Source of the DNA: an uncultured Paracoccaceae bacterium
GTDB lineage: Bacteria > Pseudomonadota > Alphaproteobacteria > Rhodobacterales > Rhodobacteraceae
Length of the DNA: 64,000 bases
NCBI GenBank assembly: GCA_947496535.1
Contig: CANMDE010000002.1
Location: 682,001 to 746,000, forward strand
Direction of reading: 5' to 3'
Position 1 is the stretch's first letter. Each line of letters starts with the position of its first letter. Below, one piece after another: positions 24,520 through 33,762 of the stretch. The translations under genes and the position numbers were made by a program. The notes beneath the pieces are model-generated. The model was not told the DNA's origin and did not search any database. It was given only the letters and a program-made list of their open reading frames with translations.

Positions 24520-26169
24520 TCACATATTTGGGTAATTCGGCCCGTCGCCGCCCTGCGGTACCGTCCAGTTGATGTTCTGGCTTGGGTCTTTGATATCGCA
24601 GGTTTTGCAATGCACGCAGTTCTGGAAGTTGATGACAAAGCGGGTGTCTTTGCCCTCTTCCTCGACAAATTCATAAACGCCCGCCGGGCAGTAACGTGCT
24701 GATGGGCCTGCATATTTTGGCAAGTTGACGTCAACCGGGACGGCCGCATCAAGCAGCTGCAAATGCGCAGGTTGGCTTTCCTCGTGATTGGTGAAGCTGA
24801 ACGACACGTTGGTCAGCCGGTCGAACGACAGGGTGCCATCAGGCTTGGGGTAGTCGATTTTCTGATGTTTATCAGCAGATTCGGTCGCCTCAGCATCGGA
24901 TTTGCCGTGAGACATCGTTCCCAGAACGTTTACGCCAAATGTGTTCAGCCACATATCCGCTCCACCAATGGCGAGCGATGCAGTCAGCCCGTATTTGGAC
25001 CACAAGGGTTTGACATTACGCACTTTTTTCAGGTCGTCGCCGATTTCGCCAGTACGGACAAGCGCCTCGTAGCCGTTGATCAGATCACCGCTGCGTCCCT
25101 CAGAAATGGCCACGTAAGCCGACTCTGCCGCCGCAATCCCTGACAGCATTGCATTGTGGTTGCCCTTGATACGCGGCACGTTGAGCATGCCAGCCGAACA
25201 ACCCAGCAAAGCGCCGCCGGGGAACTCCAGCTTTGGCATCGACTGCAAGCCGCCTTCGGAAATCGCACGGGCGCCATATGCGACCCGCTTTCCGCCCTTC
25301 AGTAGCTCTGCCACCATCGGGTGATGCTTGAAGCGCTGGAACTCCATGTATGGGAACAAGTGCGGGTTCTTGTAGTTCAGGTGAACGACGAAACCGACAT
25401 ATACCTGATTGTTATCAAGGTGATAGATGAAAGAGCCGCCACCTGCATTGGCGTTCAGCGGCCAGCCCATCGTGTGGGTCACGGTACCTTCTTTGTGCTT
25501 TGCCGGGTCGATTTCCCAGATTTCCTTCATGCCCAGCCCATATTTCTGAACATCGGAATTCGCGTCCAGTTCGAACTTGGAAATCACCTGCTTGCTCAGC
25601 GATCCGCGTACACCTTCGGACAGGAAAACGTATTTGCCGTGCAGCTCCATTCCCGGTTCATAGGAAGGACCGGGCGTTCCGTCTGGGTTCTTCCCGAATT
25701 CACCGGCGACAACGCCTTTGACTTCACCATTCTCGCCGTAAACCAACTCTGAACAGGCCATGCCTGGGAAGATTTCAACGCCCAGCTCTTCGGCCTGCTC
25801 GGCCATCCAGCGGCACACATTTCCCATAGAAACAATGTAGTTGCCGTGGTTGTTCATCAGCGGCGGCATGACGATGTTTGGGATACGCAGCTTGCCCGCT
25901 TCACCGAGCATGTAGAAATTGTCTTCCTTCACCGGAACGGTGACGGGCGCGCCTTTTTCTTTCCAATCGGGGATCAGCTTGTTCAAGCCTACCGGGTCAA
26001 GAACCGCGCCCGACAGGATATGCGCCCCAACTTCGGACCCCTTTTCCAGAACGACCACGTTCAGGTCAGCGTCCAGTTGTTTCAGTTTGATCGCAGCCGA
26101 AAGGCCAGCTGGGCCAGCGCCCACGATAACAACGTCATATTCCATTGCTTCGCGTTCAATTTCGGCCAT
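24520..26169 (-). CDS. Electron transfer flavoprotein-ubiquinone oxidoreductase
   Basis: A 549-residue membrane-associated flavoprotein that passes electrons from acyl-CoA and other dehydrogenases, via ETF, to ubiquinone. The N-terminal FAD site is VVIVGAGPAGLSAAIKL. A C-terminal 4Fe-4S domain has CPAGVYEF and NCVHCKTCDIKDP, supplying the four cluster cysteines. Full family length, ending in the conserved WTVPQGGDGPNYPNM. It is a single-gene leftward unit with its own terminator. The region between this gene and greA holds divergent promoters. Confidence 0.96.
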   Translation of the reverse strand: MAEIEREAMEYDVVIVGAGPAGLSAAIKLKQLDADLNVVVLEKGSEVGAHILSGAVLDPVGLNKLIPDWKEKGAPVTVPVKEDNFYMLGEAGKLRIPNIVMPPLMNNHGNYIVSMGNVCRWMAEQAEELGVEIFPGMACSELVYGENGEVKGVVAGEFGKNPDGTPGPSYEPGMELHGKYVFLSEGVRGSLSKQVISKFELDANSDVQKYGLGMKEIWEIDPAKHKEGTVTHTMGWPLNANAGGGSFIYHLDNNQVYVGFVVHLNYKNPHLFPYMEFQRFKHHPMVAELLKGGKRVAYGARAISEGGLQSMPKLEFPGGALLGCSAGMLNVPRIKGNHNAMLSGIAAAESAYVAISEGRSGDLINGYEALVRTGEIGDDLKKVRNVKPLWSKYGLTASLAIGGADMWLNTFGVNVLGTMSHGKSDAEATESADKHQKIDYPKPDGTLSFDRLTNVSFSFTNHEESQPAHLQLLDAAVPVDVNLPKYAGPSARYCPAGVYEFVEEEGKDTRFVINFQNCVHCKTCDIKDPSQNINWTVPQGGDGPNYPNM

Positions 26170-26373
26170 CCGTCACGTCCTTTTGTCAAAGCGGGGCCTT
26201 GCCCCTTTTCTCGGTCGACGTAAGCGTTACCTGATGTGGGATTATGGGGCAATCCATACACCACGTCACCAGACCAAAGCGCGACACCAAATCGCGGGCA
26301 GGCCTTGACTTTGCTCCTGCAAAATAGGGTATGAACGTCCGGTTGATAAATTTCGCCCTCCGGAGGGAACATT

Positions 26374-26844
26374 ATGGATAAAATCCCGCTCACCCGCGCC
26401 GGTTTCGATAAGCTGGATGCAGAGCTGAAGCACCTAAAATCGGTGGAACGCCCGGCTATCATCCGCGCAATTTCTGAGGCGCGCGAGCATGGCGATCTGT
26501 CCGAGAACGCGGAATACCATTCCGCGAAGGAAAAGCAGTCCTTTATCGAAGGACGTGTGAAAGAGCTGGAAGGCGTGATTTCACTGGCTGACGTGATCGA
26601 CCCTGCCAAACTGTCCGGAAGTATCAAGTTCGGCGCGACCGTGGAACTCATTGACGAAGAAACGGATGAAGAGAAGGCCTACCAGATCGTTGGCGAGTAC
26701 GAAGCCGATATTGAAAACGGAAAGCTGAACATGAAGTCCCCGCTCTCTCGTGCTTTGATCGGCAAAGAGGAAGGCGACAGTATCGACGTGCGCACGCCGG
26801 GTGGCGTCCGCAGCTATGAGATTTTGAAGATCAGCTACGTTTAG
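26374..26844 (+). CDS. greA: Transcription elongation factor GreA
   Basis: A 156-residue factor that rescues backtracked RNA polymerase by stimulating transcript cleavage. The N-terminal coiled coil carries the acidic tip [17 protein letters not shown], with the conserved aspartate and glutamate; the C-terminal FKBP-like domain ends [14 protein letters not shown] and VRSYEILKI. The ribosome site GGAGGGA is embedded in a 12-base palindrome (CCCTCCGGAGGG, 26356-26367) six bases before the ATG, which could hide it in an RNA hairpin. Confidence 0.96.
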   Translation: MDKIPLTRAGFDKLDAELKHLKSVERPAIIRAISEAREHGDLSENAEYHSAKEKQSFIEGRVKELEGVISLADVIDPAKLSGSIKFGATVELIDEETDEEKAYQIVGEYEADIENGKLNMKSPLSRALIGKEEGDSIDVRTPGGVRSYEILKISYV

Positions 26845-26855
26845 AAGGTTGCCCA

Positions 26856-27815
26856 ATGCCGTCGCGTCCAGAGGATCCCATTAACAGCCGTACTTTATCC
26901 GGTGCCGAGCTTTTGGCCATCGCATTTGGCACGGGGTGGATCATCGTGATCAGTCTGGTCTTGTGGACTGCGCCTGATGAGGGGCGGCTGAACCGGGTCT
27001 TGACGCTAAGTGTGGTGGTGGTGCCTGCCCTGCTTGCCTGGACGATTGCTGCTGTTCTGCGCACCGCCCGGATCATGCAAACTGAGGCGTTCCATACGCA
27101 GAACGCTATCAACGGACTGCGCCAAACCTATCTCGCGGATCAGGCAACACAGTCTGATCCGGACCCGGCCATCCAACAGCGATTGAATGAGCTGACAGAG
27201 GCAACCAAAAAGACGGAAACCGCGCTGGCGACATTTGCGTCCAAACGTGTGGTTTCCCGCCTGATCGTGCCGCAACCCGCGCCGCAAGCGGGAGGTGATC
27301 AGCGGACGCTGGCCTTGGGTACATCGGCCGAGGATATCGCACCGCCGCTGAACAGTGCCGACCTGATCCGTGCGCTGAACTTTCCTGATGATGAAAATGA
27401 CGCCGAGGGGTTTGCCGCCTTGCGCCGCGCATTAAAGGACAGGACCGCCCGCCAACTTGTGCAGGCCAGTCAGGATGTGCTGACCCTGTTGTCACAAGAC
27501 GGGATCTACATGGATGACCTACGCCCGGACAACAGTGCCGCTGACCTGTGGCGGCGCTTTGCCAAGGGCGAGCGTGGAGAGGCGGTGACTGCGCTTGGTA
27601 GAATCGGCGATAGGTCGTCGCTTGCGCTGGCTGCGGGCCGGATGCGGGAAGACACGATCTTCCGTGATACAGTTCACCACTTCTTGCGAAAATACGATCA
27701 GATGCTGGTGCTGTTCGAAAGAGAGGCAACAGATCGCGAATTGCTTGATCTGGCCGAAACAAGAACGGCTTGTGCGTTCATGCTGATGGGCCGTGTGACC
27801 GGTACGTTCGACTGA
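26856..27815 (+). CDS. Hypothetical membrane protein, two N-terminal membrane segments
   Basis: A 319-residue protein that I do not recognise. Two membrane helices at about residues 20-42 and 48-68 are followed by a coiled-coil-prone stretch (about 90-130, LNELTEATKKTETALATFASK) and a soluble, helical C-terminal part with many charged residues (MDDLRPDNSAADLWRRFAKGE, FLRKYDQMLVLFEREATD). The soluble part should be cytoplasmic. AAGG precedes the ATG, 12 bases after greA, so co-transcription is likely. It ends just before an AEC transporter gene. Confidence 0.8.
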   Translation: MPSRPEDPINSRTLSGAELLAIAFGTGWIIVISLVLWTAPDEGRLNRVLTLSVVVVPALLAWTIAAVLRTARIMQTEAFHTQNAINGLRQTYLADQATQSDPDPAIQQRLNELTEATKKTETALATFASKRVVSRLIVPQPAPQAGGDQRTLALGTSAEDIAPPLNSADLIRALNFPDDENDAEGFAALRRALKDRTARQLVQASQDVLTLLSQDGIYMDDLRPDNSAADLWRRFAKGERGEAVTALGRIGDRSSLALAAGRMREDTIFRDTVHHFLRKYDQMLVLFEREATDRELLDLAETRTACAFMLMGRVTGTFD

Positions 27816-27820
27816 CAGCC

Positions 27821-28753
27821 ATGTGGGATATTTTCCTGCAAACGCTGCCGTTTTTCCTTGTTATCGCTTTGGGGTATGGGGCCGGTTTCACCGGGTTCTT
27901 CTCGGTCGAGGCGAATGCCTATCTGACAAAATTTGTCTTCTACTTTGCGCTCTCCGCGATGCTGTTTCAGTTTGCCGCAAGCCTGTCGCTGTCGGATGTG
28001 CTCGACTGGTGGTTTGTCCTTGCATATCTGTCAGCAACATCAGTGGTCTATATCGTGGCGACCATCGTTGCGAAATGGCGCGGGCTTTCCATTGCGGAAG
28101 CGGCGGTTGAGGCGCAATGCGCCGTCATCGGCAATGTCGGGTTCCTGGGCGTGCCGATGTTGGCCATTCTCTTGGGTGAGGCTGCCGTAGGCCCGGTGAT
28201 GATTGTTCTGGCTGTCGATCTCATCTTCTTTGGCAGCTTGATCGTGATTGTCATCACCGGATCGCGGGATGGCCGCATGTCGCCGCGCGTTTTGATGACG
28301 GTCGGCGCTGGGCTTTTGAAAAACCCAATGATCATGTCGATCAGTCTTGGCTTGTTGGTCTCTGCCGCGGATCTGTCCCTGCCCGCACCTGCCAATGACT
28401 TTCTGACGCTGCTCGGTGCGGCCGCCACGCCGGGGGCATTGTTTGCTATCGGGGTGTCATTGGCCGCGCAATCAACCGAACGTGTCATCATTGCTGGGTG
28501 GTTGTCGTTCTGCAAACTAGTGCTGCACCCGACGGTGGTTGCTGTCTCCGCCCTTATGGTTTTTGAGTTGGACCCACAGCTTGCTGGCGTAATGATCGCA
28601 GCAGCGGCGCTGCCTGTTGCCGGGAACGTTTACATCATTGCCCAGCACTATCGCGTTGCCTCTGCCCGCGCTTCTGCCGCGATATTTGTATCGACGGTGG
28701 CCAGTATCGTAAGCCTGTCCTTCGTCATCGCGTGGGTGACAAGTCTTGGCTGA
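27821..28753 (+). CDS. AEC-family transporter (auxin efflux carrier-like)
   Basis: A 310-residue inner-membrane protein with about ten helices and the inverted-repeat layout of the AEC/bile-acid-sodium-symporter-like family. It starts MWDIFLQTLPFFLVIALGYGAGF. The conserved core includes AVIGNVGFLGVPMLAILLG and the C-terminal AAALPVAGNVYIIAQHY. Members move malonate, malate or other organic acids; the substrate here is unknown. An upstream ATG (27770) lies inside the preceding gene and adds non-hydrophobic sequence, so 27821 is preferred. Confidence 0.88.
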   Translation: MWDIFLQTLPFFLVIALGYGAGFTGFFSVEANAYLTKFVFYFALSAMLFQFAASLSLSDVLDWWFVLAYLSATSVVYIVATIVAKWRGLSIAEAAVEAQCAVIGNVGFLGVPMLAILLGEAAVGPVMIVLAVDLIFFGSLIVIVITGSRDGRMSPRVLMTVGAGLLKNPMIMSISLGLLVSAADLSLPAPANDFLTLLGAAATPGALFAIGVSLAAQSTERVIIAGWLSFCKLVLHPTVVAVSALMVFELDPQLAGVMIAAAALPVAGNVYIIAQHYRVASARASAAIFVSTVASIVSLSFVIAWVTSLG

Positions 28754-28770
28754 TCCTGTAGCCGCATCGC

Positions 28771-29238
28771 ATGACTTCTCAGACCAAAATCTATGTCGAT
28801 GCTGATGCCTGCCCGGTTAAGTCCGAGGTTGAGCGCGTTGGCACGCGTCACAAGCTGGCGATGTTCGTTGTCTCGAACGGCGGCATTCGTCCGTCGCCGA
28901 ACCCGCTGGTAGAAACCGTTGTGGTGTCTGATGGCCCTGACGTGGCAGATATGTGGATCGCGGAGCGTGCTGGAGCAGGGGACGTCGTAATTACGGGGGA
29001 TATCCCACTGGCTGCGCGCTGCATCGAAAACGGTGCGTTGGTGTTGAAACATAACGGCGAAGCGTTGACCGAGGCCAATATCGGGAATGTCTTGGCGACC
29101 CGTGATTTGATGGCCGATATGCGCGCTGCCGATCCCTTTCGTCAGGGTGGAGGCCGACCCTTTTCCAAAGCTGATCGTGCGCGCTTTCTCGATGCGTTGG
29201 AGCGGATGGTAAGACAAGCCGGCAAAGCTGTCTCATAA
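28771..29238 (+). CDS. YaiI/YqxD family protein (DUF188)
   Basis: A 155-residue conserved bacterial protein, UPF0178. Signatures: [17 protein letters not shown] at the start, [36 protein letters not shown] and a C-terminal [20 protein letters not shown]-like nuclease fold has been proposed for the family, but the function is not established. It follows the AEC gene by 17 bases and ends just before a strong hairpin terminator. Confidence 0.9.
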   Translation: MTSQTKIYVDADACPVKSEVERVGTRHKLAMFVVSNGGIRPSPNPLVETVVVSDGPDVADMWIAERAGAGDVVITGDIPLAARCIENGALVLKHNGEALTEANIGNVLATRDLMADMRAADPFRQGGGRPFSKADRARFLDALERMVRQAGKAVS

Positions 29239-29244
29239 CGCAAA

Positions 29245-29268
29245 ACGCCCCGCCGGGTGGCGGGGCGT
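29245..29268 (-). terminator. Strong terminator shared by convergent genes
   Basis: A 10-base perfect stem (ACGCCCCGCC / GGCGGGGCGT) with a 4-base loop between the YaiI gene and the convergent peptide-binding protein gene. On the minus strand the stem runs straight into TTTTGCG, so it works best for the leftward operon. On the plus strand only CTGTAAGTT follows. Confidence 0.8.
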
Positions 29269-29291
29269 CTGTAAGTTCATTGTGGTGGTGT

Positions 29292-30833
29292 TTAGGCTAC
29301 CCACCACCGTTCGGCCATACGGACGTTATCCATCTGCCACAGGTTTCCGATCGTGTCAGATGTTGCAATCCGGTTGTTCACGGCCTGTACGTAGTTGGCG
29401 AACATCGGGATAAGCACGCCGCCTTCGTCACGCAGGATCATCTGCATTTCGCCGTATTGATCAGCACGCGTGGCGCTGTCGAGCTCGGCCCGGGCGGCGT
29501 AAAGCAATTCCTGGAAGCGCGGGTGATCCCACTGGCTGTCGTTCCATGGCACGCCCGCTTCATATGCGGTCGAGAACATCCAGTCCTCGGTTGCGCGACC
29601 GCTCCAGTAACAGGCGCAGAATGGCTTTTTCAGCCAGACATTCGACCAGTAGCCATCTGCTGGTTCCTGCACGACATTGATATTGATGCCTGCTACCCCG
29701 GCGGACGCCTGGAACAGCTGTGCTGCATCGACGGCACCTTCAAACGCGGCATCAGAAGCGGATAGGTTGATGTTGATGCTATCAAGGCCCGCTTGCTGCA
29801 TGTAGTACTTCGCCTGATCCGGATCGTAGGCCAGCGGTTCCATGTCTGCAGCGTAATACTGGTTGGCTGGGCCGATGGGGGTGTCGTTGCCGACAGACCC
29901 GTGACCTTGCAGGATCTTGTCCACCATCTCTTGCCGGTTGATGCCGTATTTCAGTGCTTTGCGGAAATTGATGTCATCAAATGGCGCCGTCTGGCTGTGC
30001 ATCGGGAAGGTATACTGCTCGTTCCCGGTCACCTCTTGAATGCGCACATTCGGATTGGCGTTCAGCAGAGCTTCGGTGTTGAAATCAATGCGGTTGATGG
30101 CGTCCACCTGACCGGTCATCAGTGCATTCATCCGCGCCGTGGTGTCATTGATGGCAATGTATTCGACTTCGTCAAAGAAGCCTGCACTGTCGCCCTTGTA
30201 GTGATCATCCACGCGTCGCCCGACAAAGCGGACGCCCGGATCGAATGAGACTACTTCGTAGAGCCCCGTTCCGATGCCGTTGGCGATAGCCTCGTCCACC
30301 TGACCGGCAGGATAGATGATCAGGTGATAGTCGGACATCAGATATGGGAAGTCGGCATTGCCGGCTTTCAATACAAATTGCACCTGACTGTCGGTGAGCT
30401 TGTTCATCTCTTCGATACCGGCAACAATCGGCTGCGCGCCTGATTTCGATCCTTCGGCAACGTGCAGCTGCAAGGATTCAATGACGTCATCGGCACCGAA
30501 TGCCTTGCCGTTGTGGAAGGTCACACCTTGACGCAGGTTGAAGGTCCAGGTCTTGGCATCTTCACTGGCTTCCCAGCTTTCCGCCAATTCACCGACCAGC
30601 TGCCCTTCGGCTGTTACTTCGGTCAAACAGTCAAAGACTGTGCCGTGCGCTGCAGCGATCATGAAAAGGTCCGAGAATGTGCGCCCGTCCCAGTTATCGG
30701 ATGTGCTGGCCCCGTTCAGACCGGCAGTCAGCTTGCCGCCGCGCGTCTGGGCACGCAGAGGCATGCCCGACAAGCCCAATACACCGGCAGCGACACCTGT
30801 CTGCAATAAACCGCGTCTACTAATTCCATTCAT
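29292..30833 (-). CDS. Peptide/opine-type ABC transporter substrate-binding protein, Tat-exported
   Basis: A 513-residue solute-binding family 5 protein. The N-terminus has a twin-arginine signal (MNGISRRGLLQTGVAAGVLG), so it is probably exported folded. Family features include EGQLVGELAESWEASEDAKTWTFNLRQGV and GKAFGADDVIESLQLH. Last gene of the leftward cluster; a 66-base gap after the ATPase contains a 6-base hairpin (30859-30864 / 30868-30873), perhaps adjusting its expression. A peptide is likely, given the adjoining iminopeptidase. Confidence 0.93.
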   Translation of the reverse strand: MNGISRRGLLQTGVAAGVLGLSGMPLRAQTRGGKLTAGLNGASTSDNWDGRTFSDLFMIAAAHGTVFDCLTEVTAEGQLVGELAESWEASEDAKTWTFNLRQGVTFHNGKAFGADDVIESLQLHVAEGSKSGAQPIVAGIEEMNKLTDSQVQFVLKAGNADFPYLMSDYHLIIYPAGQVDEAIANGIGTGLYEVVSFDPGVRFVGRRVDDHYKGDSAGFFDEVEYIAINDTTARMNALMTGQVDAINRIDFNTEALLNANPNVRIQEVTGNEQYTFPMHSQTAPFDDINFRKALKYGINRQEMVDKILQGHGSVGNDTPIGPANQYYAADMEPLAYDPDQAKYYMQQAGLDSININLSASDAAFEGAVDAAQLFQASAGVAGININVVQEPADGYWSNVWLKKPFCACYWSGRATEDWMFSTAYEAGVPWNDSQWDHPRFQELLYAARAELDSATRADQYGEMQMILRDEGGVLIPMFANYVQAVNNRIATSDTIGNLWQMDNVRMAERWWVA

Positions 30834-30899
30834 TGATTTTTCTCCCTGATGATAGATTGCCGCTATCAGCGGCCTTGTTGTGTTTATGATAGATGATTC

Positions 30900-32561
30900 T
30901 TACGCCATCTTACCAACTGCAGCGTCGCCGATGTTATCAACTCCGCGTTCAGCGAGCAGATTTGTCAGCCAGTCGGGGTCCATTTCAGGAACTGACGATA
31001 GCAGCAGATCGGTATAAGGATGGTGCGGTGGTTGGAACATATCGTTCTTTAGCCCCTGCTCAACCACGCGACCGTCCTTCATCACCACCACTTCGTCAGC
31101 GATGGCTTTGACCGTGGCCAAATCATGGGTGATGAACATATAGGTCAGTGACAGCTCGTCCTGCAAACGCGCCAAAAGACGCAGGATGCCTTCTGCAACC
31201 AGCTGGTCGAGCGCTGAAGTTACCTCGTCACAGATGATGAATTTCGGTTCAGCCGCGAGCGCCCGCGCAATTCCGATACGTTGCTTTTGTCCGCCTGAAA
31301 GTTCGGACGGCAAGCGACCGTAATACTCAGCCGGGTCCAACTCGATCTGCTCCAGAAGCTCATCGACTCGTTTGCGTTTGTCCGCCCCGCGCAATCCTCC
31401 ATAAAATTGGACCGGACGGGCTATGATATCGCCGACGCACATCCGCGGGTTCAGCGCGGTGTCCGCCATTTGGTAGATCATCTGCACCTGCTGCAACTGA
31501 TCCTTTGACCGCTTCCTGTAATCGGCGGGAAGAGCAACACCATCCAGCATGATTTGCCCACTGGCAGGTGGCAGAAGCCCGGTGATGCACCGGGCTGTGG
31601 TGGATTTGCCAGAACCGCTTTCACCGACGACGGCGACGGTGCGGCCTTTGTGCATATCAAAGCTGACATCATGCAGAACCGGTACGGTGCCATACGCGGC
31701 GTCCACGTTTTGCACGCTGACTACCGGCACCGATCCAGATGCGATTGCCGGTTTCTGTGGTCGCTCAAAGCTGCGAACTGCCCAGAGCGATTTGGTATAA
31801 TCCTGTGTGGGTGCCGTCAGCATTGTCCGGGTATCAGCGGTTTCCACCTCATCCCCTTTCAACAGCACCTTTATCCGGTCAGCCATCTGCGCAACCACGG
31901 CGAGGTCATGGGTGATGTAGATCGCGGCGGTATTGAACTGCTCAACAATATCGCGGATTGAGGCGAGTACCTCGATCTGTGTCGTGACATCAAGTGCAGT
32001 CGTGGGTTCGTCAAAGATAATCAGATCAGGTCGGCAGGACATGGCCATCGCCGTCATTGCGCGCTGCAACTGCCCACCAGAGACCTGATGTGGATACCGA
32101 AAACCGATCTCATCGGGGTTCGGAAGGCGCAGCTTGCGGTAAAGTTCAATCCCGTCTTCCGTGCTTTCAGCAGTGCCCATCACGTCGTGCTGGACCGGGC
32201 CTTCGACGTGCTGGTCCATCAGACGGTGGGCGGGGTTAAAGCTCGCCGCCGCCGATTGCGCGACATAGGCGATGCGCTTACCAAGCAGCCCACGCTTCAC
32301 GGCGGCTGATGCTGTCAGCAGATCAATTCCGTCAAATTCAACGGACCCTTCACTGATCCGCACACCATCGCGTGTGAAACCCATCGCCGCTAGTCCGAGA
32401 GTGGATTTGCCCGCGCCGGATTCACCGATCAGGCCCAGAACCTCACCCGGCATCAGGTTCAGATCGACGCCGTTGATGATGGGATTCCAAACCTCATCAC
32501 TGCGACCCTCAAGCTTGAGACCCCTGATTTTGACGAGCGGTTCGTTCGATGTCTTTGTCAT
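30900..32561 (-). CDS. Peptide ABC transporter ATP-binding protein, DppD-DppF fusion
   Basis: A 553-residue protein with two complete ATPase domains in one chain. The first has GESGAGKST, SGGQLQRAMTAMAM and LIIFDEPTTALD; the second has GESGSGKST, LSGGQKQRIGIARAL and FIICDEVTSALD. In the second Walker B the usual proline is valine (DEV). The start MTKTSNEPLVKI at 32561 lies one base after the stop of the permease gene; an upstream ATG would overlap it. It powers the importer made by the two adjacent permeases. Confidence 0.93.
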   Translation of the reverse strand: MTKTSNEPLVKIRGLKLEGRSDEVWNPIINGVDLNLMPGEVLGLIGESGAGKSTLGLAAMGFTRDGVRISEGSVEFDGIDLLTASAAVKRGLLGKRIAYVAQSAAASFNPAHRLMDQHVEGPVQHDVMGTAESTEDGIELYRKLRLPNPDEIGFRYPHQVSGGQLQRAMTAMAMSCRPDLIIFDEPTTALDVTTQIEVLASIRDIVEQFNTAAIYITHDLAVVAQMADRIKVLLKGDEVETADTRTMLTAPTQDYTKSLWAVRSFERPQKPAIASGSVPVVSVQNVDAAYGTVPVLHDVSFDMHKGRTVAVVGESGSGKSTTARCITGLLPPASGQIMLDGVALPADYRKRSKDQLQQVQMIYQMADTALNPRMCVGDIIARPVQFYGGLRGADKRKRVDELLEQIELDPAEYYGRLPSELSGGQKQRIGIARALAAEPKFIICDEVTSALDQLVAEGILRLLARLQDELSLTYMFITHDLATVKAIADEVVVMKDGRVVEQGLKNDMFQPPHHPYTDLLLSSVPEMDPDWLTNLLAERGVDNIGDAAVGKMA

Positions 32562-32562
32562 C

Positions 32563-33762
32563 TTACTCCTTGAGTCCCGAAGTTTTCTGCAACATCCAAT
32601 CGACCACAAAGTTGACTGCTACCGTCAGGAGGGCAATGGCCCCGGCTGCAAGAAGCGGCGTCACTGCGGCCAAGGGTGCAAATTGGGCGTAGTTCACAAA
32701 TGCGCTCAGATCGCGGACCATGGTGCCCCAGTCAGCCAAGGGTGGCTGGATGCCCACCCCTAGGAACGAAAGTGCGGCAATCATCAGGAAGACAAAGCAG
32801 AACCGTAGCCCGAACTCTGCAAGCAAGGGGGCGGTCGCGTTGGGCAGAATTTCCTTGAAGACAAGATAGCCCAGCCCCTCACCCCGTAGCTTTGCCGCTT
32901 CGATATAGTCCATCACGACGATGTTTTGGCCCACGGCACGGGCAAGACGGAAGACTCTTGTGCTGTCGATCACGGCAATAATCAGGACCATGAAGACGGT
33001 GAGTGGAATACCCAAACGCGGCGCCCAGACGCTTGCGATGGTCATCAATAACAGCGCGAAAATCAACGATGGGATTGCCATCAAAACATCGACGGCCCGC
33101 GACAAAATCTGATCCAGCCAACCACCCAAAGTTGCTGCAAGAAAACCAAGCGACCCGCCTACGAAGAAGGCGATGAGCGTTGTGACAAAGGCGATGCCAA
33201 CGGTGTTCTGGGCGCCATAAATCAAACGGCTCATGATATCGCGACCGATCTGATCTGTTCCAAGTGGAAAGTCAGGGTTGCCGCCCAGGTTGGGATCGCC
33301 GCCCGGGATGATGTTGGCCGCTACACCGGGCAAAATCTCTGCCTGCCCGTAGGGGGCCAAAGCGCCCGCAAAAATCGAAACAATGGCGTAAAGGATAATA
33401 ATGAGGATGCCGAAAGACGCTGTCAGCGGCATGCTGCGGAAAAGATGTTTGCTCCACGCTGTGCCGACTGTGCGACCAAGTAGCCGAAACAGCCATGCAA
33501 CAGCTGCGAACAGGACGAAACCTTCCACCGCGACGCGCAAGAAAAAGTACTTGTTGGCGATGGCGGGGTCAGAGCTAAGCGCCTGCAAATAAGCCCAAAT
33601 CAACCAGATCACACAGGCCACACCTAGAATATATCCGTAGGCCACTCCGAAAGGCATGTCGCGAAAATAAGGTGACTGGCTGGTCGCAACCTGACCTGCA
33701 TAGCGGAACGAAAAGGCGATGATGGCCATCCCAACCAGGGCGGCCGCAATCCATAGTATCAT
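32563..33762 (-). CDS. Peptide ABC transporter permease (DppC type) with extended N-terminus
   Basis: A 399-residue permease, about 100 residues longer than usual for DppC/OppC. The standard part starts near LFRSMPLTASFGILIIILYAIVSIFAG and contains the EAA loop YIEAAKLRGEGLGYLVFKEILPNA. The extra N-terminal part has three further predicted membrane segments (about residues 2-18, 42-62 and 76-95). The start overlaps the stop of the DppB-type gene by four bases, so the extension is not a mis-called start unless an internal ATG is used. Confidence 0.9.
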   Translation of the reverse strand: MILWIAAALVGMAIIAFSFRYAGQVATSQSPYFRDMPFGVAYGYILGVACVIWLIWAYLQALSSDPAIANKYFFLRVAVEGFVLFAAVAWLFRLLGRTVGTAWSKHLFRSMPLTASFGILIIILYAIVSIFAGALAPYGQAEILPGVAANIIPGGDPNLGGNPDFPLGTDQIGRDIMSRLIYGAQNTVGIAFVTTLIAFFVGGSLGFLAATLGGWLDQILSRAVDVLMAIPSLIFALLLMTIASVWAPRLGIPLTVFMVLIIAVIDSTRVFRLARAVGQNIVVMDYIEAAKLRGEGLGYLVFKEILPNATAPLLAEFGLRFCFVFLMIAALSFLGVGIQPPLADWGTMVRDLSAFVNYAQFAPLAAVTPLLAAGAIALLTVAVNFVVDWMLQKTSGLKE

